A stretch of 64,000 bases of DNA from positions 434,001-498,000 of the forward strand of contig CAWFZT010000008.1 in assembly GCA_963820415.1 (NCBI GenBank), given 5' to 3'. This stretch comes from CAWFZT01 sp963820415 (GTDB lineage Bacteria; Chloroflexota; Anaerolineae; Anaerolineales; Anaerolineaceae). Position 1 is the first letter of the stretch. The number at the start of each line of letters is the position of its first letter. Below are positions 43,034-51,757 of this stretch, piece after piece. Under the pieces are notes generated by a model. It was not told the DNA's origin, searched no databases, and saw only the letters and a list, made by a program, of their open reading frames with translations. A program made the position numbers and the translations under genes.

Positions 43034-43147
43034 GCCATTACGAGGCTTCTTTGCCGACACCCTTGGTGCACCTGCAACGGTGAGCAATCTCCGCATTAGC
43101 AATAAGATTGCTTCGCTCGCGGAAAAGCGCTCGCTCGCAATGACCTG
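43034..43147 (+). repeat. Hairpin-repeat element (CATTACGAGG / GCAATCTCC..AAGATTGCTTCGC..CTCGCAATGACC)
   Basis: This is the fourth copy of the family at 2532-2698. GAGCAATCTCCGC is followed by AAGATTGCTTCGCTCGC and GCTCGCTCGCAATGACC, giving several self-complementary arms. It fills most of the gap between the divergent small gene and the PIG-L gene, and ends 11 bases before the latter. Confidence 0.6.
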
Positions 43148-43157
43148 AGGTTTAATT

Positions 43158-43904
43158 ATGAAATGGATTTATCTCTCTCCACACCTGGATGATGCCGTAC
43201 TGTCTTGCGGCGGATTGATCTGGGAACAGGTGCAAAGCGGCCTGCCAGTCGAAATTTGGGCCATCTGCGCCGGCTTCCCCCCTGGGCCCGCCCCGGTCTC
43301 TCCGCTGGCCCAGACGCTGCACGACCGCTGGCAAACCCACACCAGCGGCCAGGAAGCTGTCTCCACCCGCCGCGCCGAAGACGTGCAGGCCTGCCAGCGC
43401 CTGGGCGCCGCCTACCGGCATTTCGACATCCCTGACTGCATCTATCGCTGGCTGCCAGGCGGGGAACCCCTGGTCAAAGAAAACCAGGGCATGTTCGGTC
43501 CGATCCACCCACAGGAAGCCTACCTGGTCGACCAGGTTTACGAGCTGTTGAAATCCAATCTGCCCACCCGCGCCCGGCTGGTGAGCCCGATGACAATTGG
43601 CGGGCATATGGACCACCGTATCGTGCGCGCCGCCGCGCAGCGGCTGGACGGTCGCCTGCTGTATTATGCGGACTTTCCTTACGTAGCCCAGCACCCCCAA
43701 GAGCTGCCCCCGGCGGTGCTTTCGTTTACCAAGAAATATTCGCAGACGATCAGCGCCACTGGCCTGCAGGCCTGGCAGGATGGCGTGGCGGCTTACCAAT
43801 CGCAGATCAGCACGTTTTGGACCGGCCGCAAAGAGCTAGACGCCGCGCTGAGAGCCTACGGCCGGGAAGGAGTGGGACGGTTCCTGTGGCAGGCCGCCTC
43901 TTGA
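43158..43904 (+). CDS. PIG-L (LmbE) family zinc deacetylase
   Basis: 248 residues. 'WIYLSPHLDDAVLSCGG' contains the AHxDDxxL-type zinc motif, and 'SPMTIGGHMDHRIVRAAAQRL' supplies the second His pair. PIG-L proteins remove acetyl groups from GlcNAc conjugates such as thiol cofactor precursors or glycolipids. A specific substrate is not evident; a GlcNAc pathway (wecB) is encoded 10 kb away. Start ATG 43158. It is followed by a 132-base gap with a TATAAT before the next operon. Confidence 0.85.
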   Translation: MKWIYLSPHLDDAVLSCGGLIWEQVQSGLPVEIWAICAGFPPGPAPVSPLAQTLHDRWQTHTSGQEAVSTRRAEDVQACQRLGAAYRHFDIPDCIYRWLPGGEPLVKENQGMFGPIHPQEAYLVDQVYELLKSNLPTRARLVSPMTIGGHMDHRIVRAAAQRLDGRLLYYADFPYVAQHPQELPPAVLSFTKKYSQTISATGLQAWQDGVAAYQSQISTFWTGRKELDAALRAYGREGVGRFLWQAAS

Positions 43905-44012
43905 CAACCGGCTCGATACAGCATATCTGGTGGTCGCGCGTAAAATGACCCCACCAATGCGGGTTTCTTAGATAAAATTTAGTGAAAATTCGCCTGTTTT
44001 TTCATAGAGATG

Positions 44013-44018
44013 TATAAT
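44013..44018 (+). promoter_or_regulatory. TATAAT -10 box for the 44-51.7 kb operon
   Basis: TATAAT at 44013-44018, with a second near-match TATACT at 44025-44030, only 7 bases before ATG 44037. If the second box is used the transcript would be almost leaderless. A -35 is not obvious. Confidence 0.4.
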
Positions 44019-44036
44019 ATGTGCTATACTTTTATT

Positions 44037-44291
44037 ATGCGCATCGAACGTTCATTCTGGTCAAGGTGGGCACAATTATTGCAACATTGGGGACTGACAG
44101 AATTTGTAGCTGTTCTACTGGAAGCAATGGGCCCTGTAAACATCATTTTTGCGCAGTTTGTCCTTATCGGACAACCCTTCCTGGGTAAAGCCGGCTCGCC
44201 CAACCAGTGGGAAGCATTGGCCAGCCTGCTCGAAAACCAGGAAGAAAGCCGGAACTTTGCAGCCTTCTTACGGGAGGGGAATTCTCGGTGA
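44037..44291 (+). CDS. Small protein opening the unknown membrane operon
   Basis: 84 residues from ATG 44037; a longer frame to 44010 lacks a ribosome site. 'RWAQLLQHWGLTEFVAVLLEAMGPVNIIFAQFVLIGQPFLGKAG' contains a moderately hydrophobic segment that could be one membrane or amphipathic helix. The tail 'QWEALASLLENQEESRNFAAFLREG' is helical and acidic. No family recognised. The TGA overlaps the GTG of the next gene (GTGA), showing tight coupling. Confidence 0.5.
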   Translation: MRIERSFWSRWAQLLQHWGLTEFVAVLLEAMGPVNIIFAQFVLIGQPFLGKAGSPNQWEALASLLENQEESRNFAAFLREGNSR

Positions 44292-45046
44292 TCAGCTTTA
44301 GCTTTAACACGATAGCAGGTTTGTTGGTAGTGCTGATCGGCGCGGGAGCAATTTTCTTATTGGCCGTTTTCGACCGCAAACAATCCCCCAGGCCACTCCG
44401 TCCGATCGCCGGTTTCCAAAGTCTGCGCCGGGCTATCGGCCTGGCTGTGGAAGATGGCAAACGCTTGCACGTATCGATCGGTAATGCCAACATCCTCAGC
44501 CCTAACAGCGCCTCGGCGCTGATCGGTTTAAGCACACTGAACCGCATTGCTCAGCTCAGCATGATTAGCGACCGCCCGCCCATTGCCACCAGCGGTGAAG
44601 GCTCCCTGGCAATCCTGAGCCAGGATACCCTGCGCGGCGCCTACCGCAGTGGAAACGCTCTGGAACAATACGATCCCTCACGTGCCCGGCTGGCTGGCCC
44701 CACTCCTATCTCTTACATCGCCGGGGCGATCCCCATCATCCACGATGAAGGCATCGCCGCCAACCTGCTTGTGGGGTCTTATGGCGGCGAGGTGGCTTTA
44801 CTCACCGACGCCATCGACCAGGAAAATGCCTTTTCCCTGGCTGCCAGCGATTCACTCACCGCCCAGGCGGCCCTGTATGCCACTGCCAGCGAGGCTTTAA
44901 TTGGCGAGGAATTGTTTGCCATCCCAGCCTACCTTCAAGCCGGTCCTTTCTACACGGCCAGCCTGGGCGCTCAGGACATTCTGCGCTGGATCGTCATCGC
45001 CGCCATTTTGGTGGGTTCAGCCGTAAAACTATTAGGAATCGTATGA
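44288..45046 (+). CDS. Membrane protein of unknown function (possibly DUF6754-like), operon gene 2
   Basis: 252 residues from GTG 44288, with CGGGAGGGG upstream. One N-terminal helix (TIAGLLVVLIGAGAIFLLAVF) and one C-terminal helix (WIVIAAILVGSAVKLLGIV) bracket a soluble core with 'KRLHVSIGNANILSPNSASALIGLSTLNRIA', 'ISYIAGAIPIIHDEGIAANLLVGSYGGEVALLTDAI' and 'FAIPAYLQAGPFYTASLGAQDILR'. The core alternates beta strands and small residues like a Rossmann-like fold. I recall a domain-of-unknown-function family with this layout but cannot verify it. Its end overlaps the next gene by four bases. Confidence 0.55.
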   Translation: MISFSFNTIAGLLVVLIGAGAIFLLAVFDRKQSPRPLRPIAGFQSLRRAIGLAVEDGKRLHVSIGNANILSPNSASALIGLSTLNRIAQLSMISDRPPIATSGEGSLAILSQDTLRGAYRSGNALEQYDPSRARLAGPTPISYIAGAIPIIHDEGIAANLLVGSYGGEVALLTDAIDQENAFSLAASDSLTAQAALYATASEALIGEELFAIPAYLQAGPFYTASLGAQDILRWIVIAAILVGSAVKLLGIV

Positions 45047-45660
45047 GAGCGCCCCTTGCTACAGCTATTGCCATAGCCTGCGGACTGATCGTACTGATGG
45101 GGTATTTTGTCCCGCTGCCGGTTTTGCAGGGCATCCGCGCCGTCCTGTTGGACTGGGCGGTAACCGTGGCAGGGGTTGCTACGTTGATCGGGATCATCAA
45201 CCTGGTCATCACCCATTGGCGCAGGGTTAGGGCGCCTCGCGACCGCGACCTGTACAGCGCCGTATTAATCCTGTCCTTTCTACTCACCATTGCGACCGGA
45301 CTGGTTTTAACGCCTTCCGATGCACAATTCCAGCACGTAGTCACCTCTATCCAGGTGCCGGTTGAAGCCAGCCTGATGGCTGTGTTGGCGATCAGCCTGG
45401 CTTACGCCAGCCTGCGCCTGTTACAGAAGCGTAAAGGGCTGGTAGCAGTAGTATTCGTGATCAGCGCGCTTTTATTCCTGCTGGTGACCAGCGGTTTTCT
45501 GGCGTCAGGCTCAGATAATCCAATTATAAAAAGCATATTAGCCGCTATCAGCCAGCTTCCCGTAGCAGGCGCACGCGGCATTCTGCTCGGGATTGCCCTG
45601 GGAACCCTGGCAACCGGCTTACGGATTCTGATGGGCGCTGATCGTCCTTATAGCGGATAA
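45043..45660 (+). CDS. Polytopic membrane protein, operon gene 3
   Basis: 205 residues with about six hydrophobic helices: 'AIAIACGLIVLMGYFVPL', 'LLDWAVTVAGVATLIGIINLVI', 'LYSAVLILSFLLTIATGLVL', 'VEASLMAVLAISLAYASLRLL', 'LVAVVFVISALLFLLVTSGFL' and 'GARGILLGIALGTLATGLRILMG'. No family recognised. The ATG overlaps the previous stop (ATGA). Function probably structural or assembly-related within the operon. Confidence 0.55.
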   Translation: MRAPLATAIAIACGLIVLMGYFVPLPVLQGIRAVLLDWAVTVAGVATLIGIINLVITHWRRVRAPRDRDLYSAVLILSFLLTIATGLVLTPSDAQFQHVVTSIQVPVEASLMAVLAISLAYASLRLLQKRKGLVAVVFVISALLFLLVTSGFLASGSDNPIIKSILAAISQLPVAGARGILLGIALGTLATGLRILMGADRPYSG

Positions 45661-45663
45661 ACT

Positions 45664-48216
45664 ATGGCAAACGACGTCAATTGCCCAATGTGTGGTAAAG
45701 CAAACCCGGCCGGTTCGGTTACCTGCCAGTTCTGCGGGGCGCGCATCGTCCCGATGGGTTCTTCCGCCCCAGCCCCGTCAATGCCGACCCCAGAAGACGA
45801 TACCGAAGGCTGGCTGCGCCGCCTGCGCGGCGAGACCCCACCCGAGACACCTCCAACTCCCCAGGCGCCTGCCAGCCCTCCCGCCCAACCACCGGCCGAG
45901 CCCGCCCCCCCTGAGGAAGAGGTGCCGGACTGGCTGGAGCGTATCCGCGAGCGCAGCCGCGCCGAGAAAGTCGAACCTGAAGAAGAACCGGCTGCCGAAT
46001 CTGGCTCGGATTGGCTGACTAGTCCCTCGCCTGCCGAAAAAGCCACCCCGGCTGCCAACCAAGGCGACGATTGGCTGGACCAGCTGCGCCTGACCGGCGA
46101 GGCCGCCCAGGAACCGCCTGTTCCAACCCCGGCTGCCGCTGAGCCTGCTTCAGCTCCTGTCGAGCCTGCGCACGCCGAAAGCAGCCCCAACGAGCCCTCC
46201 TCCTTATTCACTCCCGACCAGCTCAGAGAATGGCTGCAATCTTTGGAAGGTTCAAATGCGCCCGCCAGTGAACCTGCTGCCCAGGAGGAACAAGCCACGC
46301 CGGCGGAGCAACCCACCGGTTCTGGCAATATCCCTGATTGGCTGCGAGATTTTGAGACTGAGATAGCTGCGCCAATCGATACGATCCCCAATCCTGAATC
46401 GGGTGAAATTTCTACCGCACAACCTGCCCTGCCGGAAACCCCTCTTTCTATGCCACCTGCCGGGCAGGTTCCGGACAGGCTGTCAGCCTTCGAGACCCCT
46501 GAAGCGCCCACCGAAAGTGGACACGCCGCCCAGGCCGCCCCGGCGCAGCCATTTATCCCTGAAGAACCCCAGACCGTCGAGGCTGGACCTTTCGTTGGCG
46601 ACCAGGCTGTATGGACTCAACCCCCAGCCGGCGAAGGTCCCGCCATCCAAAACGAATCTGAGCTGCCCGACTGGCTTAGAAACGTGGCGCCCCAGCCTTC
46701 AACTGCCAAACCGGAAACACCCGTCCCAGCCGAGACACCTCCCTGGTTGGCGGCTTTTGACGCCAGCGCGAGTGAGGCCCCGGCTCCCGCCGGGCCGGTC
46801 GGCGCAGAGGCGCAGCCGCCTGGCGAGCCGGTCTCTCCTTTTACTGGCAAAGACCTGCCCCAGTGGCTGTCTGAAAAACCTGCCATGGAAGAAGCCAGAC
46901 AGCCTGCCGCTCCGGCCCCCGAGACCGGCCTGGGCGAAGGCGGCGTCGCCCGCCTACCCGAGAAATTGACCCTCGGGGGAGAAGAAATGCCTTCCCTGCC
47001 GGATTGGCTGGGTGAAGCTCAACCCGAAGAGGCTGCTCCGCCAGAGGCTCCTGCCGAAGGGATAGAGCCTGCCCAGCTTCCCGGCTGGCTGCAGGCCATG
47101 CGCCCTGTCGAGGCGGTTGTCTTAGAAAGCGCCGCCGCGTCTGAAGATAACCAGCACGTCGAACGCGCTGGGCCGTTGGTAGGATTGCGCGGTTTATTGG
47201 CCGGTGAAAACCTGGTCACCCAGTACCAGAAACCGCCCACCATTTCTGTCAAGCTGCGCGTGACTGATAAACAGCGTATCAATGCCTCCTTGCTGGAAAG
47301 TATTCTGGCTGAAGAAATCCAGCCCAAACAACTGCGTAAAGAACGCACCCGGGCTTCGCAAACCCTGGTCAGGCTGCTGGTCGGCTTGTGCCTCATCGCC
47401 GTGCTTGCCGTCATTTTGTTCAGCGGAGGCCTGCCCGCCGGGCTCAGCACCCCCACGCTGTACCCGTCCGAGACGGTGGCTTTCAACAGCCTGATCAACA
47501 ACCTGCCGGATGGCGCACCCGTCCTGCTGGCCTTCGATTACGAAACCGGACTGTCCGGAGAAATGAACGTGACTGCCGCGCCAGTGATCGATCACCTGGT
47601 AGCCAAACAGGCCCGTTTGGTGATCGTTTCAACCATCCCTGCCGGTCCCGTTTTAGGGCAGCAGCTCATCGCCGCCGCCGCTCAAAAACAACCAGGCTAT
47701 TCTCTGGCCAACAAGACAGTCAACCTGGGTTACCTGGCCGGTGGCGCCACTTCCCTGCAAGAATTCACCCTCAATCCCAAACAGGCGGCTGCTTACGCCC
47801 TGGATTCAACCATCACCGGGGTGAAGGCCTGGGATAGCCAGGCGCTGTTAGGCGTCAACAGTCTGCAAGATTTTGCCTGCATCATCGTCCTGACCGACAA
47901 TTCTGAAACCGGGCGGGCCTGGGTCGAACAGGTGCAAACCCTCCTGCCCAACACGCCCATGCTCATGGTAGCCAGCGCCCAGGCTGCCCCGGTCATTCAG
48001 CCTTATTATGATAGCCTGCAGGTCAAGGGCATGGTAGCCGGGCTGGCAGGTGGGATGACCTACGAACAACTGCGCCAGGCCCCCGGCGCCGCGCACGCCT
48101 ATTGGGGCGCTTTCCAGGCCGGACTGCTGACCGCCATGCTTTTCATCCTCATCGGCATGCTTTTCCAGGGCGTCCTGGCACTGTTCCCCCCCAGTAAGAT
48201 CAAGAGGGAGGCATAG
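45664..48216 (+). CDS. Zinc-ribbon protein with repeated WL motifs and C-terminal membrane domain, operon gene 4
   Basis: 850 residues. An N-terminal zinc ribbon (Cys 7, 10, 21, 24: CPMC and CQFC) is followed by about 500 residues of acidic, Pro/Ala/Glu-rich disordered sequence. At least eleven short motifs of the form (L/I/V)PxWLxxx stand in it: EGWLRRL, PDWLERI, SDWLTSP, DDWLDQL, REWLQSL, PDWLRDF, PDWLRNV, PPWLAAF, PQWLSEK, PDWLGEA, PGWLQAM, plus a PDRLSAF variant. A helix near residue 570 (LLVGLCLIAVLAVILF) leads to a folded domain ('GAPVLLAFDYETGLSGEMN', 'ARLVIVSTIPAGPVLGQQLI') and a last helix (LLTAMLFILIGMLFQGVLALF). The motifs look like tandem docking sites. Function unknown. Confidence 0.6.
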   Translation: MANDVNCPMCGKANPAGSVTCQFCGARIVPMGSSAPAPSMPTPEDDTEGWLRRLRGETPPETPPTPQAPASPPAQPPAEPAPPEEEVPDWLERIRERSRAEKVEPEEEPAAESGSDWLTSPSPAEKATPAANQGDDWLDQLRLTGEAAQEPPVPTPAAAEPASAPVEPAHAESSPNEPSSLFTPDQLREWLQSLEGSNAPASEPAAQEEQATPAEQPTGSGNIPDWLRDFETEIAAPIDTIPNPESGEISTAQPALPETPLSMPPAGQVPDRLSAFETPEAPTESGHAAQAAPAQPFIPEEPQTVEAGPFVGDQAVWTQPPAGEGPAIQNESELPDWLRNVAPQPSTAKPETPVPAETPPWLAAFDASASEAPAPAGPVGAEAQPPGEPVSPFTGKDLPQWLSEKPAMEEARQPAAPAPETGLGEGGVARLPEKLTLGGEEMPSLPDWLGEAQPEEAAPPEAPAEGIEPAQLPGWLQAMRPVEAVVLESAAASEDNQHVERAGPLVGLRGLLAGENLVTQYQKPPTISVKLRVTDKQRINASLLESILAEEIQPKQLRKERTRASQTLVRLLVGLCLIAVLAVILFSGGLPAGLSTPTLYPSETVAFNSLINNLPDGAPVLLAFDYETGLSGEMNVTAAPVIDHLVAKQARLVIVSTIPAGPVLGQQLIAAAAQKQPGYSLANKTVNLGYLAGGATSLQEFTLNPKQAAAYALDSTITGVKAWDSQALLGVNSLQDFACIIVLTDNSETGRAWVEQVQTLLPNTPMLMVASAQAAPVIQPYYDSLQVKGMVAGLAGGMTYEQLRQAPGAAHAYWGAFQAGLLTAMLFILIGMLFQGVLALFPPSKIKREA

Positions 48217-48221
48217 AAAAT

Positions 48222-48893
48222 ATGCCAACCGACCTGATCTGGACCATTGTCAGCCTCATCTTGACCCTGATGATTTTCAGCTATCTGCTGGGCGATAACC
48301 CATTGTTCCGCATCGCCGCCGCTATTTTCGTGGGTGTGGCGGCGGGTTACGTCGCTACCATGCTGTTCTACCAGATCATCCTGCCCCGCCTGGTCTGGCC
48401 GGCCATAACCGGATCGATTGTGCAGGTGCTGGTGCCGATCGTCCTGAGCCTTCTCTTGGTCGCCAAACTTTTCCAGCGCCTGTCCAGCCTGGGGAATGTT
48501 TCGATGGGCTATCTGGTGGGTGTGGCTGCGGCAGTGGTCATCGGCGGAGCCGTTCTGGGAACTTTGTTCGGGCAGAGCAAGGCTTCGATTGACATGTTCG
48601 ACTTACAGGCAGCCGTGACTTCTCCTCAGGGACCGATCTTACCACTGCTAGGAGCGGCTTTCATCCTGGTCGGCACGCTGTGCACGCTGGCCTATTTCAA
48701 TTTTGGGGCGGTCGCCCGGCCCAACCAGCCCCCCCACCGTTCGCCGATGATCGAGCTGCTGGCCCGCATCGGTCAGATCTTCATCGCCATCACGCTTGGG
48801 GCCTTGTTTGCAGGGATATTTGCCGCCTCGCTCACCGCCCTGATTGAGCGCCTCGATTTCATCAAAACTGCGATCCTACATCTAATTTCGTGA
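48222..48893 (+). CDS. Polytopic membrane protein, operon gene 5
   Basis: 223 residues with about six helices, including 'TIVSLILTLMIFSYLLGDNPLFRIAAAIFVGVAAGYVATMLFY', 'VLVPIVLSLLLVAKLF', 'MGYLVGVAAAVVIGGAVLGTLFG', 'ILPLLGAAFILVGTLCTLAYFNF' and 'IFIAITLGALFAGIFAASLTALIER'. No known family. Six bases separate it from the WL-motif protein and seven from the actin-fold gene, so it belongs to the same transcript. Confidence 0.55.
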   Translation: MPTDLIWTIVSLILTLMIFSYLLGDNPLFRIAAAIFVGVAAGYVATMLFYQIILPRLVWPAITGSIVQVLVPIVLSLLLVAKLFQRLSSLGNVSMGYLVGVAAAVVIGGAVLGTLFGQSKASIDMFDLQAAVTSPQGPILPLLGAAFILVGTLCTLAYFNFGAVARPNQPPHRSPMIELLARIGQIFIAITLGALFAGIFAASLTALIERLDFIKTAILHLIS

Positions 48894-48899
48894 AATATT

Positions 48900-50627
48900 A
48901 TGAGCAATTCACTCGTTGATGCAGAATCCGTCCTGGCAATTGACGTAGGCAATGTCCACACCCGCGCCATGTTGGTTGACGTGGTGGAAGGGGAATATCG
49001 CTTTATTGCTTCTGGAGTGGCTCCCAGCACTGCCAACGCTCCCTTTAAGGATATCGGCGAAGGGGTCCACCGGGCCATCCAGAACCTGCAGGAAATCATC
49101 GGGCGCAACCTGATCGATTCGAGCAACCACCTGATCATCCCGAGCCAGGCCAACGGCTCCGGCGTGGACCGCATGCTGGTCTCCTATTCAGTCGGCGCTG
49201 AGCTGCGCGTGGCCGTTGCCGGTCTGTTAGCCGACGTATCCCTGGAAAGCGCCCGCCACCTGGCCAACACCACCTACTGCCGGATCGTCGAGATGACCGG
49301 CCTGAACGACCGCCGGGGCAGCGAAGCCCTGCTGGATGCTATCCTGCAGGCCCAACCGGACCTGCTGATCCTGGCCGGTGGGACTGAAAACGGCGCATCT
49401 CGCTCTGTATTCAAAATGGCTGAGATCATCATCATGCTTTGCCGGTTGTTACCCCAAGAAAAACGGCCAGAGGTTTTATACGCCGGTAACCAGGCGCTGG
49501 GCAAACGTATCATGGAGGCCTTGGAAAAATGGACGCCCACCCAACTGGCCCCTAACGTGCGCCCTTCGATCGACGTGGAGGATTTGAGCGCCGCCCAGGG
49601 CGTCCTGGCCGACATGGTCACCAAAATCCGCCAGCGCCAAATTGGCGGCCTGGACGAGTTGGCTCAGCAGGTCAGCTCTTCGCCCATCCCGACCGGCAAC
49701 GCCTTTGGGCGCATGATCACTTTCCTGAGCAAGATCTACGATCCGTCAAAGGGTGTCCTGGGGCTGGACGTGGGCGCCAACTCAACCATCATCGCCGCCT
49801 CGGTGGCGGGCAAGCTCTTCTTGAATGTGCTGCCATTTGGCCAGGGAAGTGGCGTGATGCAGTTCATGCAGCCAGACCAACAGGCTGAGATTGCCAAATG
49901 GCTGCCGATCCACATCGCCCCCGAGGTAGTGTACGATTATCTGGCGCAAAAGGCTACCTTCCCCGGCAGCGTTCCGATGGATGCCGAAACACTGGCCATT
50001 GAACAGGCCATTGCCCGTCAGGTGATCCGCCGCGCCTTCCAACACACCCTGGCGCGCTACCCCAACCTGGGTACGAGTTTCGAGCCGATCATGGCCAGCG
50101 GGGCCGTGCTCAACCTGGCCCCCACCCCGTCGCAGAGCCTGCTGATGCTTCTGGACGGCATTCAGCCGACCGGCGTTACCACCCTGGTGCTTGACCAGAA
50201 TGGCATCCTGCCTGGCCTGGGAGCCATTGCCAAGATCAACCAAATTTTGCCGGTGCAGGTGCTCGAATTGGGAGCGTTCCTCAACCTGGGTACGGTTATC
50301 TCGCCGGTCAGCGATGCCCGCTACGGCACACTCATCCTGCGCGTGCGGCTGGAGTACGAAGGAGGCAATGATACCCGCATGGACATCCGCCAGGGGTCGA
50401 TCAACGTTCTGCCGCTCCAAAACGGGCAGATCGCCAGGATCTATTTCCAGGCGTTGCGCACCGTGGAAATTACCCCCGGCCACCCGCACGAACTGGAAAG
50501 CTTCAAGATCGTGGGCGGCGCCTGTGGAGCCATCATCGATGCACGCGGTCGCCCGGTTGTCCTCCCGGCGGATGCCTCTCGCCGTCGGGAGATGCTCAAA
50601 AAATGGAGTCTGGTCCTTACCAGTTGA
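48900..50627 (+). CDS. Glutamate mutase L (GlmL/MutL_2)-type actin-fold ATPase family protein, operon gene 6
   Basis: 575 residues. An N-terminal phosphate-1-type motif 'SVLAIDVGNVHTRAMLVDVVEGEYRFIASG' and a second 'GVLGLDVGANSTIIAASVAGK' near residue 285 mark the two halves of an ASKHA (actin/Hsp70-like) fold. 'QPDLLILAGGTENGASRSVFKMAEII' and 'FEPIMASGAVLNLAPTPSQSLLMLLDGIQPTG' match the glutamate mutase L family. That family is named from its position beside glutamate mutase genes and has no proven reaction; a reactivase-like role is possible. Here no mutase gene is adjacent: its partners are membrane proteins, a WL-motif protein and a lipoyl-like protein. Confidence 0.75.
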   Translation: MSNSLVDAESVLAIDVGNVHTRAMLVDVVEGEYRFIASGVAPSTANAPFKDIGEGVHRAIQNLQEIIGRNLIDSSNHLIIPSQANGSGVDRMLVSYSVGAELRVAVAGLLADVSLESARHLANTTYCRIVEMTGLNDRRGSEALLDAILQAQPDLLILAGGTENGASRSVFKMAEIIIMLCRLLPQEKRPEVLYAGNQALGKRIMEALEKWTPTQLAPNVRPSIDVEDLSAAQGVLADMVTKIRQRQIGGLDELAQQVSSSPIPTGNAFGRMITFLSKIYDPSKGVLGLDVGANSTIIAASVAGKLFLNVLPFGQGSGVMQFMQPDQQAEIAKWLPIHIAPEVVYDYLAQKATFPGSVPMDAETLAIEQAIARQVIRRAFQHTLARYPNLGTSFEPIMASGAVLNLAPTPSQSLLMLLDGIQPTGVTTLVLDQNGILPGLGAIAKINQILPVQVLELGAFLNLGTVISPVSDARYGTLILRVRLEYEGGNDTRMDIRQGSINVLPLQNGQIARIYFQALRTVEITPGHPHELESFKIVGGACGAIIDARGRPVVLPADASRRREMLKKWSLVLTS

Positions 50628-50663
50628 ACTGGTACAAAAATTGCAACACTTAACGAAATACCT

Positions 50664-51716
50664 ATGCTCGCACCTGTCACCCACATCCTTCCTGTAACCC
50701 ATATCCAGCGCACTCGGCGGCTGCCCACCGACGGGCGCGTCCTGGTGCGCACCAACCAGAAAGTCAATGCTACCGACGTTGTCGCTGAGGCGCACCAAGA
50801 AGGCAAACATATCCTGGTCAACGTGCGCCGCGCTCTGGGCCTGGTGTCAACCAAAGAAACCGACAGCCTGATCGAGCGCAAGGTAGGCGAGAAAATCCAA
50901 AAAGGGGACGTAATCGCCAGGACCGGCAGAGCCATGCCAAAAGTTGTCCGCGCTCCGGAAAACGGCGAAATTGTGGCCATCAACAATGGGCAGGTGCTCC
51001 TGGAAGTGGAAAGCAAGTTGTTTCAGCTCAGACCCGGTTTTAGTGGAAATATTGTCGATCTGCTCCCCGACCGGGGCGTAATCATCGAAGCGCATGGCGC
51101 GTTGGTGCAGGGCATCTGGGGGAACAACCAGATCGACCAGGGCCTGCTGCTGGTGTTGGCCCAGACTGCCGGTGAAGCTCTGACGCGTGACCGCCTGGAT
51201 GTGAGTTTGCGCGGTGCAGTGATCCTGGGCGGCTATTGCACAGACGCCGAAGCGCTGAAAATGGCCAACGAGCTGCCCCTGCGCGGCCTGATTTTAGGCG
51301 GCATGGCAGCAGGACTGATCCCCCTGGCGAACAAGTTGGTTTTCCCATTGATCGTGGTAGACGGGTTCGGCCCGACGCCGATGAACGCCGCCGCTTTCAA
51401 ACTGCTGTCCACCAACGAAAAACGTGAAACCTGTTTGAATGCCGCCCCCTGGAATTTATCCGGCGGGGAAAGACCGGAAGTGGTTATCCCTCTTCCAGTG
51501 GAAGGGAATCTTCCCAAAGAGACTGATGAGTTTAAGCCAGAACAGGTAGTTCGCATTCAGGGGGCGCCCTATACCGGCCAGATTGCTACGCTGGTCCGGG
51601 TGCGTCCCTGGCTGACTACCCTTCCGAATGGCTTACGTGTTCCAGCCGGGGATGTCCGCCTGGAAAGTACCGAGGTGGTTTCAGTACCCCTCGCCAACCT
51701 GGATGTGCTAGAATAA
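50664..51716 (+). CDS. Uncharacterised protein with lipoyl/biotinyl-like hammerhead, operon gene 7
   Basis: 350 residues. Residues about 15-125 ('LPTDGRVLVRTNQKVNATDVVAEA', 'VGEKIQKGDVIARTGRAMPKVVRAPENGEIVAINNGQVLLEV') resemble the barrel-sandwich hybrid fold of lipoyl/biotinyl and HlyD-type domains, without an acceptor Lys in an MKM or DKA context. The middle ('LRGAVILGGYCTDAEALKMANELPLRGLILGGMAAGLIPLA') is alpha/beta, and the end ('VRIQGAPYTGQIATLVRVRPWLTTLPNGLRVPAGDVRLES') looks like a KOW/SH3-like strand set. I do not recognise the full protein. It closes the operon with the actin-fold ATPase. Confidence 0.55.
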   Translation: MLAPVTHILPVTHIQRTRRLPTDGRVLVRTNQKVNATDVVAEAHQEGKHILVNVRRALGLVSTKETDSLIERKVGEKIQKGDVIARTGRAMPKVVRAPENGEIVAINNGQVLLEVESKLFQLRPGFSGNIVDLLPDRGVIIEAHGALVQGIWGNNQIDQGLLLVLAQTAGEALTRDRLDVSLRGAVILGGYCTDAEALKMANELPLRGLILGGMAAGLIPLANKLVFPLIVVDGFGPTPMNAAAFKLLSTNEKRETCLNAAPWNLSGGERPEVVIPLPVEGNLPKETDEFKPEQVVRIQGAPYTGQIATLVRVRPWLTTLPNGLRVPAGDVRLESTEVVSVPLANLDVLE

Positions 51717-51757
51717 TTCATTAAATGGCTATATATTGAGCCAGGAGGAGAGCGAAA

